The notes below the pieces were generated by a model that was given only the letters and a program-made list of their open reading frames with translations, had not been told where the DNA came from and did not search any database. Below are positions 15,453 through 24,968 of a DNA stretch of 64,000 nucleotides, piece after piece. This stretch comes from Luteitalea pratensis (GTDB lineage: Bacteria; Acidobacteriota; Vicinamibacteria; Vicinamibacterales; Vicinamibacteraceae). The position numbers and the translations under genes are program-made. Position 1 is the first letter of the stretch, and every line of letters starts with the position of its first letter. The stretch spans positions 6,049,001 through 6,113,000 of the forward strand of contig NZ_CP015136.1 in NCBI RefSeq assembly GCF_001618865.1, written 5' to 3'.

Positions 15453-16354
15453 AGCGTCGTGCTCGCGCCCTCATTGCGCTCGCGCGATTCGCGTTGTTTC
15501 CCGTTGTCGTGCAGACCGCAGCATGTGGAACGGAATCGGTCACCCACGACGTGCGCATCAGCGTGAGCGACCCGACCGGTCGTCTCGGGGCGCCGCCATG
15601 GCGCATCGACGCAGGCATGGACGTCGGCGGTCAGGTCGAGTACGGCTCCGCCTCTCCGGAGTCGCCATTCCGGGCCAGCATCAGCGAGGTCCGGGGCGTG
15701 CACGGGCTGACGTCGCGCTCGAACGAACAGAGAATCGGCTTGAACATTCCGGCCCTGGGCAGCGGTTGGTGGCACGGCATCGTCCTGATATCGCCCGACG
15801 GGACGTCGGAGGGGTACGCACGTTTTGCCCATGGAGGCGAGGCGCCCGATGCAGAAACGGAAGTCCTCCTCCTGCGGGGCACGGCGAAGCCCAATCCGCA
15901 CGGCAACGGCTGGCAACTCGACCTGCGGATCAAGATTCCGCCTACGCCGACGCCGGAGGTGGTCGCCGCAAAGCGGCTGAGGAGACTCGCACGAGTAGTC
16001 GCTCCACCTGGCACGTGCAGCTTCGGCTTGGAAGGTCAGCCCACCTCGCGACTGTCTGACGATGCCAAGGTTCTGGTGTTGGCCGACGGCGACTCACGGT
16101 ACGAGGCCTTCGCCAGACCCTGGATGGAAGCACTGCTGCATGCGGGCGGCTGTGCCGTCATCGACCACACGAGTGTCGCCACGAAGCTTCGAGGCCAACT
16201 GCTCCGTGACGTGACGTCGAGGTCCGCCCTACTGCAGGTGTCGCACGCCGTCGGCGCGACTATGGTCTTGCTGGCGGATCAGAAGACGGGCATGGCTCAA
16301 CTGGTCGAGGTCGCCAGCGGCAGAGTGCTTGGCATGTGGTCGACCAGCGAATGA
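15449..16354 (+). CDS. Lipoprotein-like paralogue with extra C-terminal domain
   Basis: The 301-residue protein has an N-terminal hydrophobic segment ending VVVQTAACG, a likely lipobox. Residues about 35-175 are paralogous to the preceding gene (DPTGRLGAPPW near the start, beta-rich). A second domain (about 205-300) contains DAKVLVLADGDSRYEAFARP, then GATMVLLADQKTGMAQLVEV and a C-terminal VLGMWSTSE. This pattern loosely recalls stress- or assembly-type lipoproteins that bind peptides or nucleotides, but no family is assigned. The N-terminal domain was probably duplicated and one copy then extended. Confidence 0.65.
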   Translation: MKRRARALIALARFALFPVVVQTAACGTESVTHDVRISVSDPTGRLGAPPWRIDAGMDVGGQVEYGSASPESPFRASISEVRGVHGLTSRSNEQRIGLNIPALGSGWWHGIVLISPDGTSEGYARFAHGGEAPDAETEVLLLRGTAKPNPHGNGWQLDLRIKIPPTPTPEVVAAKRLRRLARVVAPPGTCSFGLEGQPTSRLSDDAKVLVLADGDSRYEAFARPWMEALLHAGGCAVIDHTSVATKLRGQLLRDVTSRSALLQVSHAVGATMVLLADQKTGMAQLVEVASGRVLGMWSTSE

Positions 16355-16433
16355 GGGAGTGCGTCCACCGACGGCGATGATCCGAAAGTCGCCGTTGACG
16401 AGGATGCTGCCGGGCAGAAGGCGCAAACCAATC

Positions 16434-16766
16434 ATGGAATGCCAGGACGCCACCGCGGATATTGCGGAATATCTCGCGGGATCTCTGCCCGTCGAGAAGC
16501 TCGAGGCGCTTCTATGCCATGCGGTGGCCTGCGCCGCATGCCGCGACAAGGTGACAGAGACGTGGCGGCAGCTGGGGCGAATCCGTCTTCCCGCGGTAAT
16601 CGCGCTTGTGCGTGCTTGCTTCTACTCTCGCGCGGCCAACGGGAAGCTTCTGGTAGGCACCTTCGATCAGACCGGCGTCTCGCGATGGCTGTGTGTCCTC
16701 GCCAGAGGGACCTGGATGCGATGGCGCGCGTCCATTCCTTGCACTCAGCTCTTGGCGGTGTTCTGA
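16434..16766 (+). CDS. Zinc-finger anti-sigma-like N-terminus with unrelated tail
   Basis: ATG 16434 gives MECQDATADIAEYLAGSLPV, then HAVACAACRD. The H-x3-C-x2-C pattern with the preceding MEC is that of the putative zinc finger (zf-HC2) of anti-sigma factors. In those the finger is followed by a linker and membrane helix; here the frame continues into basic, low-quality sequence and ends after 110 residues inside a toxin-antitoxin scrap. It is therefore probably the 5' end of a broken anti-sigma factor gene. Confidence 0.45.
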   Translation: MECQDATADIAEYLAGSLPVEKLEALLCHAVACAACRDKVTETWRQLGRIRLPAVIALVRACFYSRAANGKLLVGTFDQTGVSRWLCVLARGTWMRWRASIPCTQLLAVF

Positions 16767-16960
16767 ACGACCCTGATCGTCCAGCTGCCCGCGTTCTTCA
16801 CCACCAGCCACGAGAAGATTCCGTTGCATGGCGGCCACGGCTTCACAGCGCCGCGAACGTGAGCACGCGTCGAGGTCCTCGCTATCGAGGTAGGGAAACT
16901 CTTCGAGGATGTCCTTGACGCGGAGTCGGAGCCTCCGGAAGACCGTCGACACTGTGCGGC
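16745..16960 (-). pseudogene. Remnant of a DUF433-type antitoxin and its toxin partner
   Basis: On the minus strand RVKDILEEFPYLDSEDLDAC matches the DUF433 antitoxin consensus (xxILxxYPYLxxEDIxAC). One base is missing after DAC; adding a base would give LTFAAL and the usual stop. Just downstream another frame ends LVVKNAGSWTIRVVQNTAKS, which could be the tail of a PIN-like DUF5615 toxin, the usual partner. The 5' part of the antitoxin and most of the toxin are gone. Not functional. Confidence 0.4.
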
Positions 16961-16980
16961 TTGTCAACTATTTGTCTACC
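16961..16980 (+). repeat. Orphan end of the integrase-type IS
   Basis: TTGTCAACTATTTGTCTACC matches 17 of 20 positions of TTGTCCATTATTTGTCAACC at 24201-24220, which borders the integrase-type transposase remnant. Only the end is present here, so it marks an old insertion or deletion beside the toxin-antitoxin scrap. Confidence 0.5.
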
Positions 16981-17519
16981 AACGCCAGGGCGTGGCCCAA
17001 GCGGGCGTCAGGCGGCTGCAGAGTTGTGCCGTCGACCCTCCACACAAGCCGCGAGGTGACAAGCGCCCCGCTACGCTAGCAGTTCGAGCGGCGGTTGCCC
17101 CGTCAACTCGCCGAGGCCAGCGCGAACCACTCGTGCTCGGCGCGAAGCACCCGGCGTGGGAGGCGGAGCAGAGCGGCGGCTTCCTCGGGCGCGAGGTGCG
17201 ACGGTGGGGCAAGCAGGGAGTACCGGACGAGCGCGGACGGTCCGCGATGGCGGCGCACATGTCGGACGTGGCCGCGGTGGCGATGGTTGACGAACTGGTG
17301 AGAGGACATCGTGACCCCCGGCTTCAATGAATGGGCTTCAGCGGGAGTGATCACGCTTTCCACGGACGGGAAGCGTCGATACGGGTACTGGCCGGCATCC
17401 TCACCCGGCACTGCCGGGCGAACACACATTGGCGTCCGACGACGAGACTTGGCCGGAGGCTCTATCAAGAGAACTCGCCTCCGGGCCGCGGATCTTACAG
17501 GCCAACGAGGGCAACAACC
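16981..17519. other. Stretch without a confident gene
   Basis: The best candidate is a minus-strand frame from ATG 17309 to 17103 (68 residues, containing HLAPEEAAALLRLPRRVLRA). The ATG has a GGGGG seven bases upstream, but the first half is a His/Arg-rich run unlike a stable protein. No motif is recognised. It lies between an IS end and a broken hydrolase gene. Confidence 0.3.
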
Positions 17520-18423
17520 GGCGAATGGACCACACTGCGGCCGACCGCTTACACAGGACCGAACGCGGCGAACGAGCAACTGCGGCTACAGACACGCGTC
17601 CTCGGCTCTGGAAGGCCGGTCGTCCTGCTCGGCGGCGGTCTCCTCGGCGCGGATGGATAGGGCGGCGTACCTTCCCTGCGCGCCAGGTCGCATCGCGTGA
17701 TCAATGCGCAGAGTCTCGCGGTCCAGCACGGGCTCGAAGGGCGACCGCTGCCGGTCGACTACGCACTGCAGACCGAGGTGGATGCGCTGCGCGCATCGTT
17801 GGACTCGATGCACGTCGCGGTTGCGGACATCATCGCATGTCGCACGGAGGGGTGACCGGGCTCGTGTTCGCACTGGAGCATCCTCGGCGTGTGCGAACGC
17901 TCACGCTCATCGAGCCCCCGGCCACTGGAGGTTGCCCAATCACGGGCGTGACGACGCCGGGGCACGCGCCATCCAGGACTTTCTGAACTCGATGCGCAAT
18001 TCGACGGTCAGCGAGGCGGATGTGGAGCGATTCCGCTGTCTGCTCGGCGACTGCGCGGGCGGACGATCGCCAAGCCAGGCGCCGCATTGGAATCAGTGGG
18101 TCCGTTACCGCAACTCACTCCGCGGGTTGCACACGATCGGCGCCTACCAGGGCGACCCGCCGCCACTCCGCGGGCTCACCTTCCCGACGCTCGTTGTCAA
18201 CGGCGCCGAGACAGTGGCCTTCCACCGGGCGATCAATGCGGCACTCGTTCGCACACGCCTGCTGGCGGAAGCGCTCGAACTGCCCGGAAGCTACAATTCA
18301 CCAGCATCGGCTCCGGACTATTTCGCCGCCGAATGGCTGAAGTTTCACCGACGTGCCTACGCGGGCCGCAGCCAGCAGCCCCTGAGCGTCGGTCGATTCG
18401 ACGCAGCGCCGCACATCGACTAA
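17520..18423 (+). pseudogene. Alpha/beta hydrolase, broken by several frameshifts
   Basis: Pieces in three frames line up as one alpha/beta hydrolase: LRLQTRVLGSGRPVVLLGGG (strand and oxyanion region), INAQSLAVQHGLEGRPLPVD, VAVADIIA, then SHGGVTGLVFALEHPRRVRT (around the nucleophile elbow, whose G-x-S-x-G is damaged), TLTLIEPPA, and a long final part with LRGLTFPTLVVNGAETVAFH and a C-terminal EALELPGSYNSPASAP that holds the region of the catalytic His (now Tyr-Asn in place of Gly-His). At least three frame changes and the altered active site indicate real decay, not a single sequencing error. Confidence 0.65.
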
Positions 18424-18451
18424 TTTATTACTTACGCTTACAGCGCCGCGA

Positions 18452-18472
18452 CGGCAGGCCTTTGACCTGCCG
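18452..18472. terminator. Stem-loop between convergent genes
   Basis: CGGCAGG and CCTGCCG form a 7-bp stem with a 7-base loop. It sits between the decayed hydrolase (+) and the TonB receptor (-), where a two-way terminator is expected. There is no T run, so it could equally be a REP-like palindrome. Confidence 0.4.
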
Positions 18473-18494
18473 CCCGCGACATCACTCTCGACCG

Positions 18495-21400
18495 TCAGAA
18501 CTGGAACCGCAGGCCCAGCCGCACGTTACGCTCACCGCTTGCGCTCGTGATGGCCATGAAGTTTGCCCCCGACACGTTGGCGTTCGGGTTGCCGAACTTC
18601 GGTGTATTGGTCAGGTTGAACGCCTCGGCCCTGGCTTCGATGCGATAGCGGCCCATCGTGAAGCCGCGGAAGACCGACAAGTCGAGATTCCACTGCCCTG
18701 GTCCGCGCACGCTGTTGCGGCCGGAGTTGCCATAACGGGCCTCGGTTATCGGACGCCACGCCGTGGGGTCGAAGAAGGGCGTTCCCGGGCCGATGTCGCC
18801 GAGCTTCACGATCTCGCCGATCTGATCGGCCGTCTGCGTGTTGCCTGGCGCGTTCAACGACGCCGCCGCCGCGGTGACCGTGAACGGCGTGCCCGAGTAG
18901 GTCGAGTAGATGCCATTGACCTGCCAGCCGCGGGCCAGGGCGCCGACCAGGCCGGTGCTCTGCCGGGCGAAGGGCAGTTCGTAGACGAAACCGACCTGGA
19001 ACATGTGCGTGCGGTCGAACCCGGCCCGCGCGTAGTTGCGCGCCAGCTGCGAGGGCGCGTTGAACGACAGCGCCGCCCACCCATCGTCGTCGGCCTCGTT
19101 CATCGCCTTGGAGTAGGTATAGGCGCCCTTGACCAGCAGCCCGCTCTTGTACTGGCGGTTGATAGCGACCTGCAGCGCGTGATAGTTGGCGCGCGTGAAG
19201 GCGCCGAACCACTCGGTCGCGGCCGGGCGCCCGACGCTGGCAAACAGCGGCTGACCAGCCGCGCCGAGACCCGGCTCGCCGGCGTTGATGTTGACATACG
19301 CGTAGCCGTCGGTGGTCTTGGTGCCGACGTAGGCCGTCGACACCGACACGTCGAAGGGCAACTGCCGCTCGTAGGCGACGTTCCACGACTGGATGTGGCC
19401 GCGATCGACGTTGTCGGGATCCGGCGAGCGCATGGTCACGGTGGGTGGCAGCGGCACGCGTCCGCTCGAGAGATCCGGGCCGTCGACTGGCGGAATGCCG
19501 TCCTCGAGGTGACCGTAAGGCATGAAGGAGTCCGCGCTGACGAAGTTGGCGGCGATCGTCAGCGGGAAGAAGCCGCGCAGCGGGCGGGCGAACGGCTGCG
19601 GGTTGTAGGTGAGCCCATAGCCGGCGCGCAGGACGTTGCGGTCGTCGAGCCGGTAGGCGACGCCGACGCGCGGCGCGAACAGTCCCTTGCTCGTCTCGAT
19701 GCCGAGATCTTCGGGGTTGCCGCCGACGCCGCCGAGCAGCACGTCCATCGTCGACAGATCGAGCAGCTCGATGCCGCGGTCCGCCCGCGTCATGAGCGGG
19801 TAGTATTCCCACCGCAGGCCCGCGCTGACCGTGAGCTTCGAGTTGACCTGCCACCGGTCGCGCAGATACAGCCCCATCTGCCATTCGCGCGTGGTCATCA
19901 GCTCGTACTGCAGGCTCTTGCCGACGTTGCTGGTCAGGCCGAGCAGGAAGGCGGCGTACTGGTTGTAGAGATTGGGTGCCTGCGGGCCGCCGCGCAGTGC
20001 CGTCACGCCACCGCCGAAGGTGAAGCCGCCACGTGGGCCGTAGCCGACCTCGGGCTGCCAGTGATTCAGATGGTGGCGGGCCAGCTCACCGCCGAAACGC
20101 AGCTCGTGGCTGCCACGGATGCTCGTGACGTTGGACGCCAGCGAGAAACTGCCATCGTGTCGCGTCATCGGATACCACGAGCGCTCCTCGCCGATGGTTG
20201 ACAGCCCCGTGGCAAACCATGGGAAGCCGCTCTGTCGAGGGTCGGGGCCGTTGGTGCCGGGGAGGCCGAGGACGTCGAGGCCATAGTTGACCCCGTAGTC
20301 CGGCGGACGGAAGTCCTGGTCATACCGCGTCAGCCCCACCGTGCCGTCGAGGACGGTGGTCGGTGTGAGCGTCCACGTGTGTCCGAGGGTGAACAGATAG
20401 GACCGCGTCCTGCCGATGCCCTTGCCCTCGAAGCCGAAGCGCTGGAGGTTGGCGCTGCGCGCGTCGAGCACACTCAACTTGCCCCACACCTGGTGCGCGG
20501 CGGCCCGGTTCCAGTTGATCTTCAGATCGTAGTTGTCGCGATCGAGGTTGAACTCGAAAGGCTGCTGGTAGTTGCGGTTGATGCCGGGCAGATTCGGCAG
20601 CGGGTAGTACTCCTGGACGTCCAGCGCCGTCTGGCTGAGGCGACTGGCGGGAATGGCATTGCCAGCAAACGGCAGGCGCCCGGCGCCGTTGGCCGCGCCG
20701 GTCGCCGGGTCGTAGATGACCTGTGCGCCGATCTCGCTGAAGTCGCCGGCGCGCATCCGTGCGGTTGGCACGTTGAAGAACTGGAAGTTCGAATCGAGCT
20801 CGTACATGCCTTCCCACGACCCGAAGTAGAAGAGGCGATTCTTCTTGATCGGCCCGCCGGCGGTGGCGCCGACCGTGGTCCGCCGCGAGTCGGTCTTCGC
20901 CGGCGCGAAGTAGGCCCTGGCGTTCAGCTCGTCGGCCCCATAGAAGCCGAACGCCGAGCCGCGCAGCTCGTTGGTGCCCGACTTGGTGATGACTGTCACG
21001 GCCATGCCGCCGGCCATGCCCTGGTCGGCTTCGAAGCTGGCCGTGGAGATATTGACGCTCTCGATGGTCTCGGCGGGAGGCACGTACGCCAGGTGATGCG
21101 TCAACCAGACGTTCATGTTGACCTGGCCATCGAGCTTGGTGCCGTTGTTGTTGGAGTTGGTGCCATTGACCACCGAGCGCAGCGACTTGCCCGGCGTGTC
21201 GTTGGTGTTGGCGCCCACCGGCGGCGTGGCACCGGGCACGAGGTTCATCAGCGACTGGTAGTTGCGGTAGGCCGCCAGCGGCAGCGTGGTGATCTCCCTG
21301 GACTTGAGCTCGACACGCACGTCGCCCTTGTCGGTCTGCAGCACCGTCGCCGGCGAGGCGACAGTGATCGACTCGGATAGCTCACCGAGCTGCATGCCGA

Positions 21401-21758
21401 CGTCGACGCGCGTGACGTTGCCGGCCGAGACGGCGATGCCCGTCTGCAGGAACTCGCGGAACCCCTGGAACGTGACCTTCAACGTGTAAGTGCCCGGCAG
21501 GACATTGGCGAACGTGAATCCCCCGCCATCGTTGGCGAGCGCCTCGAGCACATGGTTGGTCTCGACGTTGGTCAGGACGACCGATGCGGTCGGCAGGGCG
21601 CCGCCCGAGTTATCGGTCACGGCGCCGACCACCGACCCGTAGAGCGTCTGCGCGCGCGACTCGTCGACAGGGGCTCCCCACCCGAGGAGCGCGAGTGCGA
21701 CGAGCGTGATCGCCCGTGCAAATGTGGTTCGCCCTGTCCGTGAAGTCGCTATTGTCAT
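18495..21758 (-). CDS. Oar-like TonB-dependent outer-membrane receptor with carboxypeptidase-regulatory domain
   Basis: The 1087-residue protein has a signal peptide (cleavage after about SRA-Q, residue 36), an N-terminal CarboxypepD_reg-like beta domain (about 38-125: GSVVGAVTDNSGGALPTASV, YTLKVTFQGF), a plug region (about 130-240) and a long beta-barrel ending in aromatic RLGLRFQF, the usual C-terminal outer-membrane sorting signal. These Oar-type receptors are expanded in Acidobacteriota and are presumed to import or bind large ligands such as oligosaccharides or peptides with TonB energy. The ligand is not readable. The phosphoesterase upstream on the same strand may be co-transcribed (gap about 64 bases). 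Confidence 0.9.
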   Translation of the reverse strand: MTIATSRTGRTTFARAITLVALALLGWGAPVDESRAQTLYGSVVGAVTDNSGGALPTASVVLTNVETNHVLEALANDGGGFTFANVLPGTYTLKVTFQGFREFLQTGIAVSAGNVTRVDVGMQLGELSESITVASPATVLQTDKGDVRVELKSREITTLPLAAYRNYQSLMNLVPGATPPVGANTNDTPGKSLRSVVNGTNSNNNGTKLDGQVNMNVWLTHHLAYVPPAETIESVNISTASFEADQGMAGGMAVTVITKSGTNELRGSAFGFYGADELNARAYFAPAKTDSRRTTVGATAGGPIKKNRLFYFGSWEGMYELDSNFQFFNVPTARMRAGDFSEIGAQVIYDPATGAANGAGRLPFAGNAIPASRLSQTALDVQEYYPLPNLPGINRNYQQPFEFNLDRDNYDLKINWNRAAAHQVWGKLSVLDARSANLQRFGFEGKGIGRTRSYLFTLGHTWTLTPTTVLDGTVGLTRYDQDFRPPDYGVNYGLDVLGLPGTNGPDPRQSGFPWFATGLSTIGEERSWYPMTRHDGSFSLASNVTSIRGSHELRFGGELARHHLNHWQPEVGYGPRGGFTFGGGVTALRGGPQAPNLYNQYAAFLLGLTSNVGKSLQYELMTTREWQMGLYLRDRWQVNSKLTVSAGLRWEYYPLMTRADRGIELLDLSTMDVLLGGVGGNPEDLGIETSKGLFAPRVGVAYRLDDRNVLRAGYGLTYNPQPFARPLRGFFPLTIAANFVSADSFMPYGHLEDGIPPVDGPDLSSGRVPLPPTVTMRSPDPDNVDRGHIQSWNVAYERQLPFDVSVSTAYVGTKTTDGYAYVNINAGEPGLGAAGQPLFASVGRPAATEWFGAFTRANYHALQVAINRQYKSGLLVKGAYTYSKAMNEADDDGWAALSFNAPSQLARNYARAGFDRTHMFQVGFVYELPFARQSTGLVGALARGWQVNGIYSTYSGTPFTVTAAAASLNAPGNTQTADQIGEIVKLGDIGPGTPFFDPTAWRPITEARYGNSGRNSVRGPGQWNLDLSVFRGFTMGRYRIEARAEAFNLTNTPKFGNPNANVSGANFMAITSASGERNVRLGLRFQF

Positions 21759-21822
21759 GGCGTTCCTCCCGCGTGAAGCCGCGCAAATCGAGACGGGGTG
21801 TGTTCGCCTGTGGTCTCGACGC

Positions 21823-23076
21823 CTAGGTGCGGCGGTTGAAGGTGTAGCGGCCGATCGACGTGCCGTCGAGCTTGGTCATCATGACGACCAGTTCGTTCGT
21901 GGTCGCTCTGCCCTGGATCAACGTGGCCGCTTCGGGACGCGGCCCGCCGCCCGTCAGTTGGGCGAAGGGCCGCGTGGCATCGGCCTCGAGAAATGCGTAG
22001 CGATGCGTATGGCCGGCGATGATGAGGTCGATGCCGGCCTTGACGAGCAGGTCGTGCCATTTCGCGCGAGCGTCGGCGCCGCCACCAACGCCCGTGCCGC
22101 CATATGGATCGACGGGGCGCTGGCGCGTGCGCCCGGCCGCCTCGTACATGGGAATGTGCGCGACAACGACGCGAAACGACGCGGTGCGGATGTGGTCCCT
22201 GGCCAGTTCTTTGGCCAGCCAGCCGCGTTGCTCGAGACGGTAGGCCGCAAAGTCGGACAGGCCGGCGTAGACCGGGTGGTCGTCGGGCTTGTCCTCGCCC
22301 GTGTCCAGACAGATGAAGGCAACCGGCCCCTGACGGAAGGAGTAGTACGGCAGGCCGTTCGGCGTGTCGACGAACTTCGAGAGATGGCGGGCGCCAGCAC
22401 CACGGACGTCGTGATTGCCGCGCGTGAAATAGACCGGTGACTCGGTCGCATACGCGAGCCCGGCTGGCACGAGCAGTTGCTCGGCCAGGTGCGATTCCGA
22501 TCGGATGTCGTCGAACATGTCGCCGTTCCAGAACGTCATCGCCGTCGGCTCGGCCTTCAACCGGCCCAACAGGGGCGTCAGTGTCTCCTTCGTCTCGTGC
22601 GTGTCGTTGATGACCGAGAACGTGGTCTCGGCACCACGACCGGTGTCGAGGGTAGTGAACGAGTAGATCGGGCTGGCAAACGGTCGGCCTCGCCTGATGT
22701 CGTACGGACCGAGGAAGGCGATCGGCGCGGCATAGACCCGGTAGAAATACTTCGTCGCCGGGGCGAGTCCCGTCAGCCGCACCTTGTGGACGATCGGATC
22801 GAGCGCCATCAGGCCGCAATCGCCGGCCTGCGCCTTCTGACCGAGCGCCTCCGTCGTGCCGTACTCCACCCAGCCGGTGCTCGTGTCGTTGACCGCCCAG
22901 ACGATGGCCGCGCTGGACTCACTGACCCCTTGAAGCACCGGGGCGCCGACCAGATGGAAGTTCTCGGGCGACTTGGCGACGCCCTGCGCGGCAGCTGGCG
23001 CCTCGGGCAGCGCGATGCCAACCGCCGCCGCGCTGGATGCCTTGAAGAACTCGCGGCGGCGGAGAGGGGCGTGCAT
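21823..23076 (-). CDS. Tat-exported purple-acid-type metallophosphoesterase
   Basis: Start ATG 23076 is preceded by GAGGAGA; the longer frame runs into IS sequence and is rejected. The 417-residue product begins with a twin-arginine signal (RRREFFKASS, then a hydrophobic stretch and APAAAQG). Next come a fibronectin-like N-terminal domain (VLQGVSESSAAIVWAVND) and a calcineurin-like phosphoesterase core with INDTHE, WNGDMFDD, RGNHDVRG, VVAHIPMYE and AGHTHRYAF, together the full metal-ligand set. It should hydrolyse phosphate esters in the periplasm; the substrate is unknown. The IS chimera lies directly upstream (23186), so its native promoter may have been changed. Confidence 0.88.
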   Translation of the reverse strand: MHAPLRRREFFKASSAAAVGIALPEAPAAAQGVAKSPENFHLVGAPVLQGVSESSAAIVWAVNDTSTGWVEYGTTEALGQKAQAGDCGLMALDPIVHKVRLTGLAPATKYFYRVYAAPIAFLGPYDIRRGRPFASPIYSFTTLDTGRGAETTFSVINDTHETKETLTPLLGRLKAEPTAMTFWNGDMFDDIRSESHLAEQLLVPAGLAYATESPVYFTRGNHDVRGAGARHLSKFVDTPNGLPYYSFRQGPVAFICLDTGEDKPDDHPVYAGLSDFAAYRLEQRGWLAKELARDHIRTASFRVVVAHIPMYEAAGRTRQRPVDPYGGTGVGGGADARAKWHDLLVKAGIDLIIAGHTHRYAFLEADATRPFAQLTGGGPRPEAATLIQGRATTNELVVMMTKLDGTSIGRYTFNRRT

Positions 23077-23185
23077 GACAATCTCCTCGAATCGAGCGGG
23101 CAGTTTCGGGACACTTATACACAGGCTGCAAAGAACCAGCAAGCGACCGCCAGCGCGCGTCGCTCCGGAAGTTCCGGCAAGTCGC

Positions 23186-24220
23186 GGCGTTGGTGCATGA
23201 CTCGACACTGGACTCGCAGTTCGCCCCACGCCGGCTTCGTCACTGACTGATCGCAATCGACTCCGGCCTGCCAAGCGCGGTCATCCGATTCAGGACACGA
23301 CAGGCAAGGCTCGCCTCGACGTCCCGGCCATGTCGACTACGAGCGCGAAGGCCATCGACGATGATGGACTTGTAGCGGAAGAAGGCGTTCTCTACGCGGG
23401 CCTGCCGATGATAGCCCGACGCCTTCTGCCATTGCTGCCGCCGCCCGAGCGCGTCGGTGATCGCGCGGTCGCGCACACTCGAGCGTGGTCCATGTCGCGA
23501 CACCCTTGCCGTTCTGGTCGGCGGCACGACCACCTGCGCGTGTCGCGCGCTCGCGGCTGCGCCCTCACTGGCGGCGAGGAGTTCAGTCACGCTGTTGCCG
23601 GCCGCGAACGCACCGGCGACGTGCCACGCCAGAATTCGCCGCGAGAAGTTGTCGATCACGGCATGCAGATACGCACGGCTGCCGTCACGCAGCCGGATGA
23701 CGGTGGGGTCGATGTGCCACACCTCGTTCGGGCGCGTCGTCCGCAGACCCACCTTCGGCTTGGTCGGATGTAAGCGGAGACGAGGACGCCTCCATCCGGT
23801 GTCCGCACGAGGCGGTACCAGGTCGAGGGGGAGGCACAGACAATGCCACGCCGCTGGGCGAAGACTGCCAGCGTCCGGGTCGGCACGTGACGGTAGGCCG
23901 GCGAGGTCACCATGTCGTCGATGGCGTGGATCTCGCCGCGCGTCACCCCAGACCATGCCACGAAGAGCGGCGCGCGACACGCCGTCGAACCGGAACCGCG
24001 CACTGCTTCTCGTGATCGGTTGACCGTTTTGAGCGCCGCGAAGGAGCGGACGCATCGAAAGCCTCGTCTTTGAGGCACGAGAAATCTTCGAGGATCTCCT
24101 CGTGACTGGCTTCTGCCGCCCGTCTCCCGGGATCCGCACGCGGAAGACGAGTTGTCGATGCTAGCGGAGCGCGTCAAGGGGAGCCTCGAGTCGCGGCGAT
24201 TTGTCCATTATTTGTCAACC
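23186..24220 (-). mobile_element. Chimeric IS remnant: integrase-type 5' half joined to IS5-type 3' half
   Basis: The left edge is an IS5-type terminal repeat with one change (GGCGTTGGTGCATGACT, 23186-23202). The right edge is TTGTCCATTATTTGTCAACC (24201-24220), the end of a different, integrase-type element. Inside, minus-strand coding sequence switches from an rve-type integrase to an IS5 transposase. The mosaic must have arisen by recombination or deletion between two elements. It cannot be mobile. Confidence 0.7.
23240..24139 (-). pseudogene. Chimeric transposase: integrase core fused in frame to IS5 C-terminus
   Basis: From about 23780 to 23600 the frame gives KVGLRTTRPNEVWHIDPTVI and RAYLHAVIDNFSRRILAWHV, the DDE integrase core (D of HIDPT and D of VIDNF) of IS3/IS481-like elements. 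At about 23585 it passes without a break into RHAQVVVPPTRTARVSRHGP and YHRQARVENAFFRYKSII, the C-terminus of the IS5 transposase seen at 5.6-6.9 kb. Upstream of 23780 the true integrase sequence lies in another frame (IDDMVTSPAYRHVPTRTLAV to STWYRLVRT), so the gene is also frameshifted. The third catalytic residue of the integrase is lost at the junction. Confidence 0.65.
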
Positions 24221-24510
24221 AAGGCGGCGGGCCTCGTGCGTCCACCACGCAAAACGCCCGTTCGCGGACCCGCAAGTTGTTGACGAAACGAGACTTGCGG
24301 TTCTGGAGCATGGCTCTTCGCAGTGACAATGATCTTCGACCGTTTGGCGCAAGAAGCCAATGGGCGCGGCTCCGGCCTTAGTCTCCGGAACTGCTTGCGA
24401 AATAGAGACTTGTCTTTTTCAGGGCAGGCGACGGACGGTCACGCGGTGCGCCGGCAGCGCCCTCCAAACGACGCCGTCGAGCTGCGCTAAGTAGTTGATT
24501 TTAAGGGAGT

Positions 24511-24587
<77 letters not shown>

Positions 24588-24968
24588 ACTGATGGCCGAC
24601 TCGCTCCGGGGGGCCCCGGAGATCCGCCACACCCACCGGGGCGAGGCAGCGTCACGACCGCCCGCCAGTTTACCACCCTCGCCCTTGGCCCGACGCAACG
24701 CCTCGACCGCGGCGTCGTCGGCCCCGGCTGCGCCGTCATTCGCGCACCGCGTCTCCCGTGTTCTGCCGCTCACCGTCGGACAAGTGGTCCGTGGCGAGCG
24801 CGCCACCGGCCCCAACGAACCTGGCAAGCGTTCTCGACATTTCCGCATTGCGGCATTCCAGCATTGCCGCTCGCGGGCGCTCGGCGGGCGTGCCCGCGAG
24901 ATTCGTTGCAGTCCGATGGCTACGTCCGTCCCGCGCTCATTACCAAGACCGCCGACGGACGAGCGTCC
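24588..24968. other. Intergenic stretch, no gene seen
   Basis: It lies between the tRNA-Arg 5' end and the stop of the sulfatase gene, so it should hold the tRNA promoter and the sulfatase terminator. Long open frames here are run-ons antisense to the sulfatase. No structure was found. Confidence 0.4.

Noticed and set aside
18087-20201. Long plus-strand frame (704 aa) opposite the TonB receptor
   Set aside because: Antisense to a clear receptor; the protein is compositionally biased and has no motif.
23076-23274. Upstream extension of the phosphoesterase frame to 23274
   Set aside because: The added residues come from the IS terminal repeat; the ribosome site and Tat signal fix the start at 23076.
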